NCBI RefSeq assembly: GCF_028553805.1
Contig: NZ_CP067140.1
Span: 2,790,001-2,854,000, forward strand
DNA: 64,000 nucleotides
Direction of reading: 5' to 3'
Source of the DNA: Paracoccus saliphilus
GTDB taxonomy: Bacteria > Pseudomonadota > Alphaproteobacteria > Rhodobacterales > Rhodobacteraceae
The position numbers and the translations under genes are program-made. Position 1 is the stretch's first letter. Each line of letters starts with the position of its first letter. The notes beneath the pieces are model-generated. The model saw only the letters and a program-made list of their open reading frames with translations, ran no database searches and was not told the origin of the DNA. Shown here piece after piece: positions 7,031 through 14,645 of the stretch.

Positions 7031-7521
7031 TAGATCGAGACGATCGCAAGCTTCACCGCCTTCTCGTCGCTTGCCCGCTTGCGGGTTGCCAGTCGCTGAC
7101 TGTGCGAGGCTCCGCAGATGTTGCTGCAAAACTTGTAGTGACCCTCCGGCAAGGGGGTGTGACAGCGAATGCAGCGGGTCCGTTCGATCAGCGTTCCTGC
7201 GTGAATTGCCCATTCCCTTTGTCCTTCTTCCCAACTCGGGCGAATTGCGTGCACCTTCCTGAACGCATATTCCAGCAACTCGCGCGCCATGTCGTCGGCG
7301 TCTTGCCAGTGCCATCCTTGGCGGCAGAGGTCGGCGCGAATGCCCTCGCGCAATGGCCCCTCAAGCCCGAACAGTGAACTGGTAGCGCCTGCTTCGAATG
7401 CCAGCCGGATAACCCCTGCGAGCTCTCGCACCAGATTGTCGAACCGCCCCGGCCCGAGGCGACCGCGCCGTGCGTCACGCTCACGCCGATCCCCTTGCCT
7501 CGATTTTTTGTCCAGATACAT
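7030..7521 (-). CDS. phage-type protein with one zinc ribbon
   Basis: A 163-residue protein whose ATG overlaps the upstream stop (TGATG). Residues 1-110 are helical and basic. Near the C-terminus CIRCHTPLPEG...FCSNIC gives a C-x2-C, C-x3-C zinc ribbon of the same type as the four in the next gene. The frame ends with TAA right where the next ribbon frame begins. It follows the tail-gene segment, but no tail function can be assigned. Confidence 0.6.
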   Translation of the reverse strand: MYLDKKSRQGDRRERDARRGRLGPGRFDNLVRELAGVIRLAFEAGATSSLFGLEGPLREGIRADLCRQGWHWQDADDMARELLEYAFRKVHAIRPSWEEGQREWAIHAGTLIERTRCIRCHTPLPEGHYKFCSNICGASHSQRLATRKRASDEKAVKLAIVSI

Positions 7522-7874
7522 CAGCTCACCGCGACATCGAACAGCGCCGCCGTTAGGGGTTGCTTGGACATCTGCGGTATTTTCTTCACGCCCTCCGGGG
7601 CATTGTCTCGTTGCATGGTGTGGCTCATCCAGACATCATCGAGAGCCATAATGATCTCGGCGTGATGCGGCCGGACCGGCACCCGCATGATCCGGGACCA
7701 CGCAGCCATCGCCTCCCAGCTGATCGGGTTCGGCCCGTGGGCGTGCCATGAACGGGCACGGGACAGCGCCATGAAGGAATCCAACATCTCCCGGCCACCA
7801 TCGGGCACGCGGGCCTTGCCGCCGGTCAGGTGGGCTTTCAGGGCTTTGCAAAGGTGGGTTTTCAATTTGCTCAT
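7521..7874 (-). CDS. small phage protein in the tail region
   Basis: A 117-residue protein coupled to the tape-measure gene (TAATG) and to the next gene (TGATG). The core SRARSWHAHGPNPISWEAMA...MALDDVWMSH resembles small proteins found next to tape-measure genes in siphophages that may assist tail assembly. The resemblance is from memory and weak; hypothetical phage protein is the safe label. Confidence 0.5.
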   Translation of the reverse strand: MSKLKTHLCKALKAHLTGGKARVPDGGREMLDSFMALSRARSWHAHGPNPISWEAMAAWSRIMRVPVRPHHAEIIMALDDVWMSHTMQRDNAPEGVKKIPQMSKQPLTAALFDVAVS

Positions 7875-10096
7875 TACATCCGCCTATTTTGCCAATCTTT
7901 GTAGTTCTGGCCCCATCGCCGCGTGCTATCCTTGTCGTAACGGGAGATGCCCATCTGGACGCCGGTAGCCACGCGCTTATCCACGAAGGGTTGCAGGTTG
8001 CCGTTCTCGTCCACGCCGACCGTGACATGCACATTCATGTCCTGACTGCCGGACGCCTGGCTGCCGGAACTGCCCTGCATGGCATTGGCCATCTGTGAAG
8101 CGGTCCAGTATCGCGCCGGGCCCGTTGCCTCGACCTCCGGGCCTTCCTCGCCCACCAGCCGGACGCCGCCGCTATGCATGCCGCCCTTGGCGAAGCCGGG
8201 GATCAGTAGACTGCCGATGCCGCTGGCAACGCCGCCCATGCCCGGCAGTCCCATGATGCCGCTGATAAGCTGCGCCTTGGCGATCTCCATCAGCAGGTTC
8301 GCCACGGCCTCTTTCGCCGACATGGAGCCATCAATGATCGAGCCGAACATATCGGTCAGGGCGTCCTTGCCTGCTTGGCTGCGCTCTTTGATCAGGTCCA
8401 GCTTTTCCGCCGCGCCCTCGGCTGCCAGACCGGCCTGCGTGTAGGCGTCGGCCATAGCGTCGATCTCGGCTTCCAGTTCCGGGGTGATTTCCTTGCCTGC
8501 CTTCTGTGCCGCCGTCAGTAATTCGGCCTTCTTGCGGGCGAATTCCATGGCATCGCCATAATCCTTCCCGCTGATGGCAACTGCCGCCAGGACCGCCGCC
8601 TCGGCCTCAAGGGCTGCCGTGCGTTCGCGGGTGGCCTCGACTTCCTTGGCAAAGTCATCTTGCTGCGCTTTGCCGCCACCGCCGCGGCGCCTGCGACGTC
8701 TACCGCCGCCACCTGATCCACTGCCGGAGCGATCAGCGGGAAAATCCGCAATGCTGACAGGTTCGGCAGGCATGGGCGGTGGTGAATAGCCCGAAACCGG
8801 GGTTCCGGTATCGACCATGTCATAAACAGCCGTGCCGTCAGGTTTCAGGCCAGCGACATAGCGGGGCAGGTTCGCGGCTTCGGCTCTCAGCGCTGCCAGT
8901 TCGGCGCGAACCTCACGTATTCTGGCAATTGAGTCGGAAGCGTCGAAACCGAGCCGGGTATTTTTCTCGATGTTGGCTTGCAGGATTTCAATCTCGCGTT
9001 CCAGAATGTTGATCTTCTTTTCAGCCTCGCGCACGTCCGGGTTTATGATCTGCTCGCCCTCGGTGATGCCCATGGCCTCGTTCAGATCGGCAAAGGCTTG
9101 AGCATTGGCCATCTGCCGCAACCAGCCTGCCGCCGCCTCCTCGGCATCGTCGATCTTGTCGATGATCCGCTGGATGTCGGATATGAAGCCCTCGACATCA
9201 AAATTATCCAGACCTTCAGCAAGATCGCCGATGATCCCGGTCAGTCCTTTACTGGCCCCGGATGCCTGATCGAACTTGCCGACCACGGTCACAAGGCTGT
9301 TTCCGAGTCGGGTCATGGACTGCCCGACAGTGGATTGTGATGTTTCTGCCTGCCGTCGCAGTTCCGCAGACCCCGCCTCGAAGGCGCGGAAGAATGTCCG
9401 GCTGGATACCTCGCCGTTGACCACCAGCTTGCGAAGCTCGGCCACGGAACCGCCTGCCTCTTTCAGGCCGCGCGCAACCGCCTGTGCGATCGTCGGGGTG
9501 CCTTCCAGGATGGAGTTGAATTCCTCGGCCCGGACAACGCCACCGCCAAGCGCCTGTGAAAGCTGCAAGAGCGATCCGCTGGCTGCCGTGGCGTCGGTTC
9601 CGGCCACCTTGAGCGCCACCGCGATCCCATCGGTGAAATGGATCAACTCATCGCTGGAAACGCCCAGTTCGGTCTGGGTCAGCGCGAGTTTGCTGTAGAG
9701 GTCCACCAGCGAATTGATTGGAGCCGAATTCCTCTGTGCCGACGCGAACAACTGCTCATAGACGCGCGTCAGTTCGGCCCCTTCAAGCCCGGCCACGCGC
9801 AGGCTGTTCGCCATGGCGGTCGCCGCGTCGGCAAGCCGGTTATAGCCCTGCACCCCGCGCGCCACCGCGAAAGCCGCACCGAATGCGCCGATCCGTGCCG
9901 CCGTGGTCGCCAGGGCACGGTTGATCGCCGTGGTCGAGCGCACCATATCGGCTTCCATCCCACGGGTTGCCGAGCGCGATCTGCGTTGTAAGCCCTGATA
10001 GGTCCGGGTGCCGCGTTGCTCGGCCTGCCGCATCCGCTTTTCGAATTCGGTGACGCGGGCTTCCAGCATCACCACAAGTCGTTCGTCTACAGCCAT
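7874..10096 (-). CDS. phage tail tape measure protein
   Basis: 740 residues with an AGGAGG ribosome site overlapping the terminase stop codon. The N-terminus is a coiled coil (VVMLEARVTEFEKRMRQAEQ). Residues about 75-290 match the tape-measure domain (LVDLYSKLALTQTELGVSS, LGGGVVRAEEFNSILEGTP, GEVSSRTFFRAFEAGS). A Gly/Arg-rich linker with six consecutive Arg lies near residue 465-480, then a helical region and a Gly-rich hydrophobic segment. The C-terminus reads VHVTVGVDENGNLQPFV. Such proteins set tail length and are often over 700 residues, so this one may be complete. It directly follows the terminase, where a portal gene would be expected. Confidence 0.9.
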   Translation of the reverse strand: MAVDERLVVMLEARVTEFEKRMRQAEQRGTRTYQGLQRRSRSATRGMEADMVRSTTAINRALATTAARIGAFGAAFAVARGVQGYNRLADAATAMANSLRVAGLEGAELTRVYEQLFASAQRNSAPINSLVDLYSKLALTQTELGVSSDELIHFTDGIAVALKVAGTDATAASGSLLQLSQALGGGVVRAEEFNSILEGTPTIAQAVARGLKEAGGSVAELRKLVVNGEVSSRTFFRAFEAGSAELRRQAETSQSTVGQSMTRLGNSLVTVVGKFDQASGASKGLTGIIGDLAEGLDNFDVEGFISDIQRIIDKIDDAEEAAAGWLRQMANAQAFADLNEAMGITEGEQIINPDVREAEKKINILEREIEILQANIEKNTRLGFDASDSIARIREVRAELAALRAEAANLPRYVAGLKPDGTAVYDMVDTGTPVSGYSPPPMPAEPVSIADFPADRSGSGSGGGGRRRRRRGGGGKAQQDDFAKEVEATRERTAALEAEAAVLAAVAISGKDYGDAMEFARKKAELLTAAQKAGKEITPELEAEIDAMADAYTQAGLAAEGAAEKLDLIKERSQAGKDALTDMFGSIIDGSMSAKEAVANLLMEIAKAQLISGIMGLPGMGGVASGIGSLLIPGFAKGGMHSGGVRLVGEEGPEVEATGPARYWTASQMANAMQGSSGSQASGSQDMNVHVTVGVDENGNLQPFVDKRVATGVQMGISRYDKDSTRRWGQNYKDWQNRRM

Positions 10097-10105
10097 TGCG
10101 GCCTC

Positions 10106-11764
10106 CTATGCTGTCCACATTTCGTCGGTGAACCAATCTGCCTTGGTGGTCATGCCATCGCCTGCCGCAGCCCGCGCGACCGCCATTGCCGAGGCCACCG
10201 CGCCATCGATCGACAGCCATTTTTTCGGCTTGGTGAATTTGACCACATGACCGTGGTCGTTGCGCTTCACGACGACATTCGCGAAGCAGTGCCGCAGAAC
10301 CGGGTTGTCGCCGTGGAAGAACTCGCCACCGAGAATTGCGCGCTCCAGTTCCAGAACCGCAGGCATCATCAGCGAAGGGATTTGCCGGAAATCCACTGCC
10401 GGCAAGCCTGCTTCAAGGATTTTCGGCTGAACCTGCCGCGCCATGTGCGGGTCGAAGGCGATTTCCTGGACGTTGAATTCTTCGCAAATCTCGATGATCC
10501 GGTTTTCGATTTCCTGATAATCGATCACCGATCCGGCTGTTGCCGTGATCAATCCCTGCTCAAGCCACGCCTGATACGGGGCGCCGGATCGATCCTCGCG
10601 GTTCGATATTCCGTCCTCGCCATCCAGCATGGAGTCGCCTGCGGTGGCGTCGATGGCATCCTGTGGGCAGAAGAACCAAGGTTTCACAACATAACCGTCA
10701 GCCGTTCGCCAGCAGGCCACGATCACCGACAGGTCAACGGTCGAGGACAGGTCAACCGCCAACCAGCAAGACTGATCGCGCAGCGCGTCCAGATCATAGT
10801 CCTTGGCACCGGCGTCATAGATATCCATGTCCACGAAGGGATCAGTTGAGGCGTCCAGCCATATATTGAGCTTCAGCTGCTTGAGGGATTGCCGTGCGCC
10901 CACACTACGCTGTGCGCGCTTGGCGTGTCGGCGGAAGCCCGAGAGGCTGGGGTAACCATGTTGCAGGCCGGGATTGACCCGGTGCCACAGGTCTTCATCC
11001 TCCCAATCGTCGCGACGGTCAGCCTCGAAGATGATTGGCAGGATAGAGCCATCTGCAACCGCACCCCGCGCGATATTTCGGGCGTCGTCAAAAAACTCGA
11101 AAGCCAGACTGTCCTGCCCTCGGCCCGCCGTCGATGCGACCACCAAAAGGCTGTCATCGATCTTTTCAAGGCCGGTCGTCAGGGCGTCCCAGAGATCACG
11201 GCCTTTGCCAGCCGCCCAGACGTGGATTTCATCGGCCAGAACGAAGCCAGGCGTTTCCCCATGCGCGCCGGGCGCATCAGCTGAGATGACTTCCAGCGTG
11301 CAGGCATCGCGACGATACAGGATTTTTTTCGGCGCGTTCTGGGGGTCATAAATATTGATAGCGGATGTGAGCCTCTTGTCCTGCCGGACGATACCGGCAG
11401 CCTCACGGAACGCGATGCCCGCCTGCTTGCGATCTGATGCGGCAAAGATCGAGTTGCTATTGTGGATGCGCTCGGGCCCGAACGTATGGAGAAGCGCCAA
11501 AGCAGAGGCCAGCGATGTCTTGCGGTTTCCACGCGGCAGCATCAGCGCGACTGTGTTGACGATCCGATTACCGTTCTCATACCGGGGGCCATAGATGCGC
11601 CGCACGATCCGCTCCTGCCAGGGGTCGAGCTGAAAGGCCCGGTTCGGCAGGATGGATTTCGGATGACGCAGGGCGCGCAGGAATTGCACGGCACGCTCGC
11701 CATGCCCGAACGGATCGGCGATCTCGCTTCCGTCATAAATCCATTCGGGGAAGGTCGTGGCCAT
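10106..11764 (-). CDS. terL: phage terminase large subunit
   Basis: 552 residues, full length for an HK97-type TerL. The ATPase domain has a deviant Walker A PRGNRKT at 77-83 and Walker B VLADE at 174-179 (D178, E179). The nuclease domain has D338 (WLAVDLSSTVDLS) and D438 (IAFDPHMAR). It cuts and pumps concatemeric DNA into the prohead. The start overlaps the TerS stop (TGATG). With no portal or capsid gene nearby it has no cognate prohead in this island. Confidence 0.92.
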   Translation of the reverse strand: MATTFPEWIYDGSEIADPFGHGERAVQFLRALRHPKSILPNRAFQLDPWQERIVRRIYGPRYENGNRIVNTVALMLPRGNRKTSLASALALLHTFGPERIHNSNSIFAASDRKQAGIAFREAAGIVRQDKRLTSAINIYDPQNAPKKILYRRDACTLEVISADAPGAHGETPGFVLADEIHVWAAGKGRDLWDALTTGLEKIDDSLLVVASTAGRGQDSLAFEFFDDARNIARGAVADGSILPIIFEADRRDDWEDEDLWHRVNPGLQHGYPSLSGFRRHAKRAQRSVGARQSLKQLKLNIWLDASTDPFVDMDIYDAGAKDYDLDALRDQSCWLAVDLSSTVDLSVIVACWRTADGYVVKPWFFCPQDAIDATAGDSMLDGEDGISNREDRSGAPYQAWLEQGLITATAGSVIDYQEIENRIIEICEEFNVQEIAFDPHMARQVQPKILEAGLPAVDFRQIPSLMMPAVLELERAILGGEFFHGDNPVLRHCFANVVVKRNDHGHVVKFTKPKKWLSIDGAVASAMAVARAAAGDGMTTKADWFTDEMWTA

Positions 11765-12153
11765 CAGCCCATCCCCAGAGGGTTCGGGGTGTCGTCTCCA
11801 TCCTCATCATCGCGGATCGCAGGGCGTGACCGGGAAACCGGCGTCAGGCCAAGCTCGGCGGCAAGCTGGCGGGCCGAGGCCATCGCCTTGTCTTGGACGC
11901 GCACGAATTTCAGCATCAGCTCCGGGTCAGCCTCGACCTGGATCGCCGCCTCCATCTGCCGGGCGCGGCCAATGGCGATGCAATAATTCTCAAGCCCGCC
12001 CAGATCGGCATCGGTCAGGATGCGCCGTTCGGTCAGCACCGGCATTACGCGGTCCCATTCGGCGCGGGCCTTCGGGTCCAGCCAGTCAGGCGCGGGGATA
12101 GAACGCAGGATTGCGTCCTGATCCTGCTGCAATGCTGGCTTGGTTCCCTTCAT
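11764..12153 (-). CDS. terS: phage terminase small subunit (P27 family)
   Basis: 129 residues. The segment APDWLDPKARAEWDRVMPVL and the following helices (LTDADLGGLENYCIAIGRAR, AAELGLTPVSRSR) are characteristic of P27-type small terminases, which recognise pac/cos DNA and recruit TerL. It is coupled to the upstream head-closure fragment (ATGA) and to terL downstream. Appears intact. Confidence 0.85.
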   Translation of the reverse strand: MKGTKPALQQDQDAILRSIPAPDWLDPKARAEWDRVMPVLTERRILTDADLGGLENYCIAIGRARQMEAAIQVEADPELMLKFVRVQDKAMASARQLAAELGLTPVSRSRPAIRDDEDGDDTPNPLGMG

Positions 12154-12398
12154 GGCATCCTCACGCAGCGCAGCTCCACGCCCTTGCGGCGACCAATCGG
12201 GGCCACGGATTTGATGTTGAACGGATCGCCGTTCCAGACCATGCGATCCGCGTTCGTGATCCCGTCGAAGAACCGGGCGCGAAAAACGGCCACTTCCTCG
12301 TCGCTGGCGCCGAAGTTGCGGATATACTCAGTCGTGGATTGCTCGACCTTCTCGGCCCGCAGCGTGGCCAGATGCGCCCATGCGATCCACGATCTCAT
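12150..12398 (-). pseudogene. phage head-closure protein, 5'-truncated
   Basis: Up to 82 residues remain. EKVEQSTTEYIRNF, NADRMVWNGDPFNIKSVAP and GRRKGVELRC match the C-terminal two thirds of SPP1 gp16-like head-tail adaptors, normally about 105-115 residues. The usual N-terminus (about 25 residues) is missing, and the sequence upstream belongs to a gp10 gene read in another frame, so a deletion joined the two. The ATG at 12398 lies inside the gp10 remnant and is probably fortuitous. Confidence 0.65.
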
Positions 12399-12498
12399 AG
12401 GCTGACTTCATCAGCGCCGGTTCCACGGCCTTGCGCGCGGCTGTCGGGATTGCCCGCATCCGCTTCTGGAAACTGCTCAGCCCGCCATCATTCGCCAT
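12328..12498 (-). pseudogene. HK97 gp10-like tail-completion protein, 3'-truncated
   Basis: 56 residues from the ATG at 12498, which overlaps the upstream stop (TGATG). GGLSSFQKRMRAIPTAARKA and VEPALMKSAYEIVDRM match the start of HK97 gp10 proteins (usually 110-150 residues). After about residue 38 the frame enters the head-closure remnant and becomes meaningless before stopping at 12328. The junction lies near 12385-12400. Confidence 0.65.
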
Positions 12499-12809
12499 CA
12501 GAATGTCCACTCGCGATATTCGGTGACGATCTCTGAGACGCCGAAGGGCAACATCTCGTCGCGGCTCTCGACCGTTTCCCGGTTCTCAAACCACCAGCAG
12601 GCCAGCTGCAGCACGGCCTCTTTCAGCGCATCGGGGATCGGGTCTTGATCCACGCCGCCGAACATGGCCTCGATCTTGAAGCCAAGCAGCCGCTCGACAT
12701 GGTTTTGCGCGGCCTCGCCCTTCTGTTGCAGCAGGGTCTGATCCTCGGCAGGGGCATCGACGGTAAGCCCGGCCTGTGCGGCTAGTTCTTCGTATGTCAC
12801 GATTGCCAT
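12498..12809 (-). CDS. phage gp6-like head-tail connector protein
   Basis: 103 residues from the ATG at 12809, with GAGG upstream inside the previous gene. YEELAAQAGLTVDAPAEDQT, AAQNHVERLLGFKI and LKEAVLQLACWWFENRETVE are typical of HK97 gp6/DNA-packaging adaptor proteins that form a ring under the portal. Appears full length. Overlaps its neighbours at both ends by one base (TGATG). Confidence 0.8.
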   Translation of the reverse strand: MAIVTYEELAAQAGLTVDAPAEDQTLLQQKGEAAQNHVERLLGFKIEAMFGGVDQDPIPDALKEAVLQLACWWFENRETVESRDEMLPFGVSEIVTEYREWTF

Positions 12810-13363
12810 CAGGGCGCCTCGCTGCGGATAATATTGTGGGTCGGGATCAGATTGGCTTGCAGCTTCATGACTGCATTGGCGGTATCGAAGGCCTCGCCCA
12901 GCGACACCACCAGGGCCAGCCATTCACGGTTCGGGCCGTTATCGGGAAACTCCAGGCGGAAGGGATAGAACAGTTCCGATTTTACTGCCTGCCAGAGGAT
13001 GACCTGTCCCGGATCGGTGGGGTCATTGCCGAGGATGATTTGCATCGGGCTTGCGCGGCGGGATTGCTTGGCCGTCTGCACAACCGGCATGCCGTCGCAA
13101 TCTTCCATGACTTCCGCCGAGGCCGTTTCCCAATCGATGCCCAGCCCGCCGAGCGCTTCGGTCTCGCCGATCTCCACCCAGGCACCACTGATCGCCCCGT
13201 CTCGATCAGTCGGGGCGTCAGAGATATAGAGACGGCTGCCAGCGGTCGGGTAAAGCGCCTGCGCGGCCATCGGAAGCGCCCGCCAAGCGGGCACCTCCAT
13301 TGTGCTGCGGATCATCTTGGTGAAATGCTCGGTTGACTGTTCGTCCTTGCGATCCCTGCCCAT
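12809..13363 (-). CDS. chimeric phage gene: early-gene N-terminus joined to tail-tube protein
   Basis: 184 residues from the ATG at 13363, which overlaps the previous stop (TGATG). Residues 1-38 (DEQSTEHFTKMIRSTMEVPAWRAL..ALYP) match the start of small phage/plasmid proteins of Rhodobacteraceae, which normally continue with a winged-helix region. From residue 40 (TAGSRLYISDAPTD) the rest is a major tail-tube protein: VEIGETEALGGLGIDWETAS, QIILGNDPTDPGQVILWQAV, EWLALVVSLGEAFDTANAVM. The joint is in frame, so the product may still be made. It is best explained by a deletion between an early and a late gene. Confidence 0.7.
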   Translation of the reverse strand: MGRDRKDEQSTEHFTKMIRSTMEVPAWRALPMAAQALYPTAGSRLYISDAPTDRDGAISGAWVEIGETEALGGLGIDWETASAEVMEDCDGMPVVQTAKQSRRASPMQIILGNDPTDPGQVILWQAVKSELFYPFRLEFPDNGPNREWLALVVSLGEAFDTANAVMKLQANLIPTHNIIRSEAP

Positions 13364-13494
13364 CAGCTCGCCCCCCGTGAATGAAGTTGCCGATGGTGAA
13401 GACGACAAAGCCAGCGCACGTCACCGGGTCTGGAATAGTCGTCGTGATGGGCTTCGGCCTTCTCACCGCAAACCTCGCAAGGTTCAGGGGTCAG
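13363..13494 (-). CDS. small HNH-like zinc-finger phage protein (start uncertain)
   Basis: A frame of about 43 residues ending at TGA 13365-13363: PEPCEVCGEKAEAHHDDYSR followed by VRWLCRLHHRQLH. The C-x2-C, HH and C-x2-H set resembles short zinc-finger proteins common in phages. No standard start is visible; CTG at 13494 overlaps the integrase stop (CTGA), and the frame is open further upstream. It may be a truncated remnant fused to the integrase fragment by deletion. Confidence 0.5.
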   Translation of the reverse strand: MTPEPCEVCGEKAEAHHDDYSRPGDVRWLCRLHHRQLHSRGAS

Positions 13495-13685
13495 GACGCC
13501 AATCCGAGTTCCCGGCGCCTGCCTTGCACCATGATCCGCTGCACCCAGAACTTGGAGCCGTTCGACTTCACCAGCAGAAACAGCCCCAATCCTCCGCCAT
13601 CATGATACTTTCCCGGCTCCAGCGGGGATCGAACTTTCAACGCATTCAGTCCGTTACTGTTTCGGCGGGTTGGATTTACCTGCAT
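13491..13685 (-). pseudogene. int: tyrosine integrase, N-terminal fragment
   Basis: 64 residues: LNALKVRSPLEPGKYHDGGG, then LLVKSNGSKFWVQRIMVQGR and RRELGLAS. This is the arm-binding (DUF4102) domain of P4/phage-type tyrosine integrases, normally about 400 residues. The core-binding and catalytic domains are missing, and the frame stops at a junction with an unrelated zinc-finger gene. It starts 145 bases from the right attachment repeat, reading inward, as expected for the island's own integrase. The element is therefore unable to integrate or excise by itself. Confidence 0.85.
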
Positions 13686-13687
13686 TC

Positions 13688-13742
13688 AATCCCCCAGGAG
13701 TTCCCCCAAGCGAAACGAGAACTTCGCGGAAATTGGGGGAAT
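13688..13742. repeat. candidate integrase arm-type sites, right end
   Basis: AATCCCCC (13688-13695) and GTTCCCCC (13700-13707) lie 12 bases apart, like the pair near attL. An inverted copy GGGGGAAT lies at 13735-13742. They sit just upstream of the integrase start, so integrase binding here could also repress its own gene. Confidence 0.55.
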
Positions 13743-13829
13743 GTTATGCAATCAACAATGGGGCGTTTATGTATGTGATTCAAGGGGTAACGGAACGGGT
13801 TGGAATGTCTGGGAACGTGTCCATGCAGA

Positions 13830-13844
13830 CTTCGTCTCCGCCAT
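13830..13844 (+). repeat. attR: 15-bp direct repeat
   Basis: Exact copy of the tRNA-Ser 3' end sequence at 4296-4310 (CTTCGTCTCCGCCAT), without the rest of a tRNA. It marks the right boundary of the island. Confidence 0.9.
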
Positions 13845-14118
13845 TTATCACTGAGCCTGCCGAAAAGGGGCGACTTCGTCGTTTTCTCCCCATCAGACCT
13901 ATGCTTGGCTGCAAGTAATCGCGGCCAGTTTAAGGGCAAATTTTTTCTGGAATGAAGCGCAAAAGACTATTGGAAATAAGCTGCCTTACAGCTCGCATCG
14001 CCTCTGACTATTCCCGATCAGATATTCGACCAGGAAACCGGCGGCTCACACCAAGAGTGTGCGATGACAACGCATGACATAGCTCGACCAGCATCCGTAG
14101 CGCGTCCTCGAGTGGCCA

Positions 14119-14346
14119 TCACCCCTTCCGCTGGATGATCGTGCCGCTTCCAATAACCTTGAAGCATTTATCTCCTTGACCAACCGGGGTGGCCGGGCAG
14201 CCGTTCGATAAGCGGTATTCATAGCCCCCGCTTGCCTGTGGCTGCCTTCCGCTCCTTGGCGTCAGGGAGACAGCTTCCCGAAGTTTGACGACCATGTAGG
14301 GGTTGTGGTCGTTATCTTCGCAGTCGATACGTCCAATCTCTCGCAT
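14119..14346 (-). CDS. small hypothetical protein
   Basis: 75 residues from the ATG at 14346, chosen because a strong AGGAGGA ribosome site lies 7 bases before it; the longer frame from 14454 has none. It starts MREIGRIDCEDNDHNPYMVV and contains GYEYRLSNGCPATP and GDKCFKVIGSGTII, so it is a small beta-rich protein with three Cys. No family recognised. It lies just outside the island's right boundary. A 16-bp palindrome lies about 90 bases upstream. Confidence 0.6.
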   Translation of the reverse strand: MREIGRIDCEDNDHNPYMVVKLREAVSLTPRSGRQPQASGGYEYRLSNGCPATPVGQGDKCFKVIGSGTIIQRKG

Positions 14347-14434
14347 TTTCAGTTCCTCCTCTCTGCCATCCTCTTGCGTCCAAACGCGATTATGCAAGCA
14401 GTGGTTTCGACGCTGATCACATCGCACCAGCACT

Positions 14435-14450
14435 GTCGCATGAATGCGAC
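14435..14450. promoter_or_regulatory. 16-bp palindrome upstream of the 14346 gene
   Basis: GTCGCATGAATGCGAC pairs seven bases (GTCGCAT/ATGCGAC) around GA. Position about 90 bases upstream of a minus-strand start makes it a possible operator. No regulator is identified. Confidence 0.35.
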
Positions 14451-14645
14451 ACATGACGGCAGGAGCGGGCTCCGCCGAATTTCAGGGAGACACCACCTCA
14501 CCGACATGATGGATCAACAATGATTTCAGCGGCATATTTCCGTGATCGCCGTCATGACCCGTTGCGTCACATGGAACCGGCGGGCCGGATGCGATCTGAC
14601 AGGAATGCACAAGCCGCGGATCGGGACGCTTCTGGCGCTTTGCTG

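Larger units (their letters stand above)
4296..13844. mobile_element. phage-derived genomic island in tRNA-Ser
   Basis: This 9.5-kb segment lies between the 15-bp direct repeats at 4296 and 13830. Inside are a truncated tyrosine integrase beside the right repeat, arm-type repeats inside both ends, small regulatory genes with a lower GC content (about 5.4-6.4 kb) and a co-directional chain of phage packaging and tail genes. There is no portal, prohead protease, major capsid, lysis or replication gene. The broken integrase means it cannot excise on its own. It could be a heavily deleted siphophage-like prophage or the relic of a phage satellite; the sequence favours the former, but the gene order is odd (see findings). 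Confidence 0.9.
13686..14118. other. gene-free stretch around attR
   Basis: This stretch holds the integrase leader with arm-type sites, the right attachment repeat and about 270 bases of chromosomal DNA with no supported gene. Just after the repeat, GGCGAC-TTC-GTCG followed by TTTTC (near 13867-13885) could be the original terminator of tRNA-Ser displaced by the insertion. Confidence 0.4.

Noticed and set aside
4296..13844. Island read as a gene transfer agent cluster
   Set aside because: GTA clusters keep portal, protease and capsid genes and are not flanked by tRNA attachment repeats with an integrase; this segment shows the opposite.
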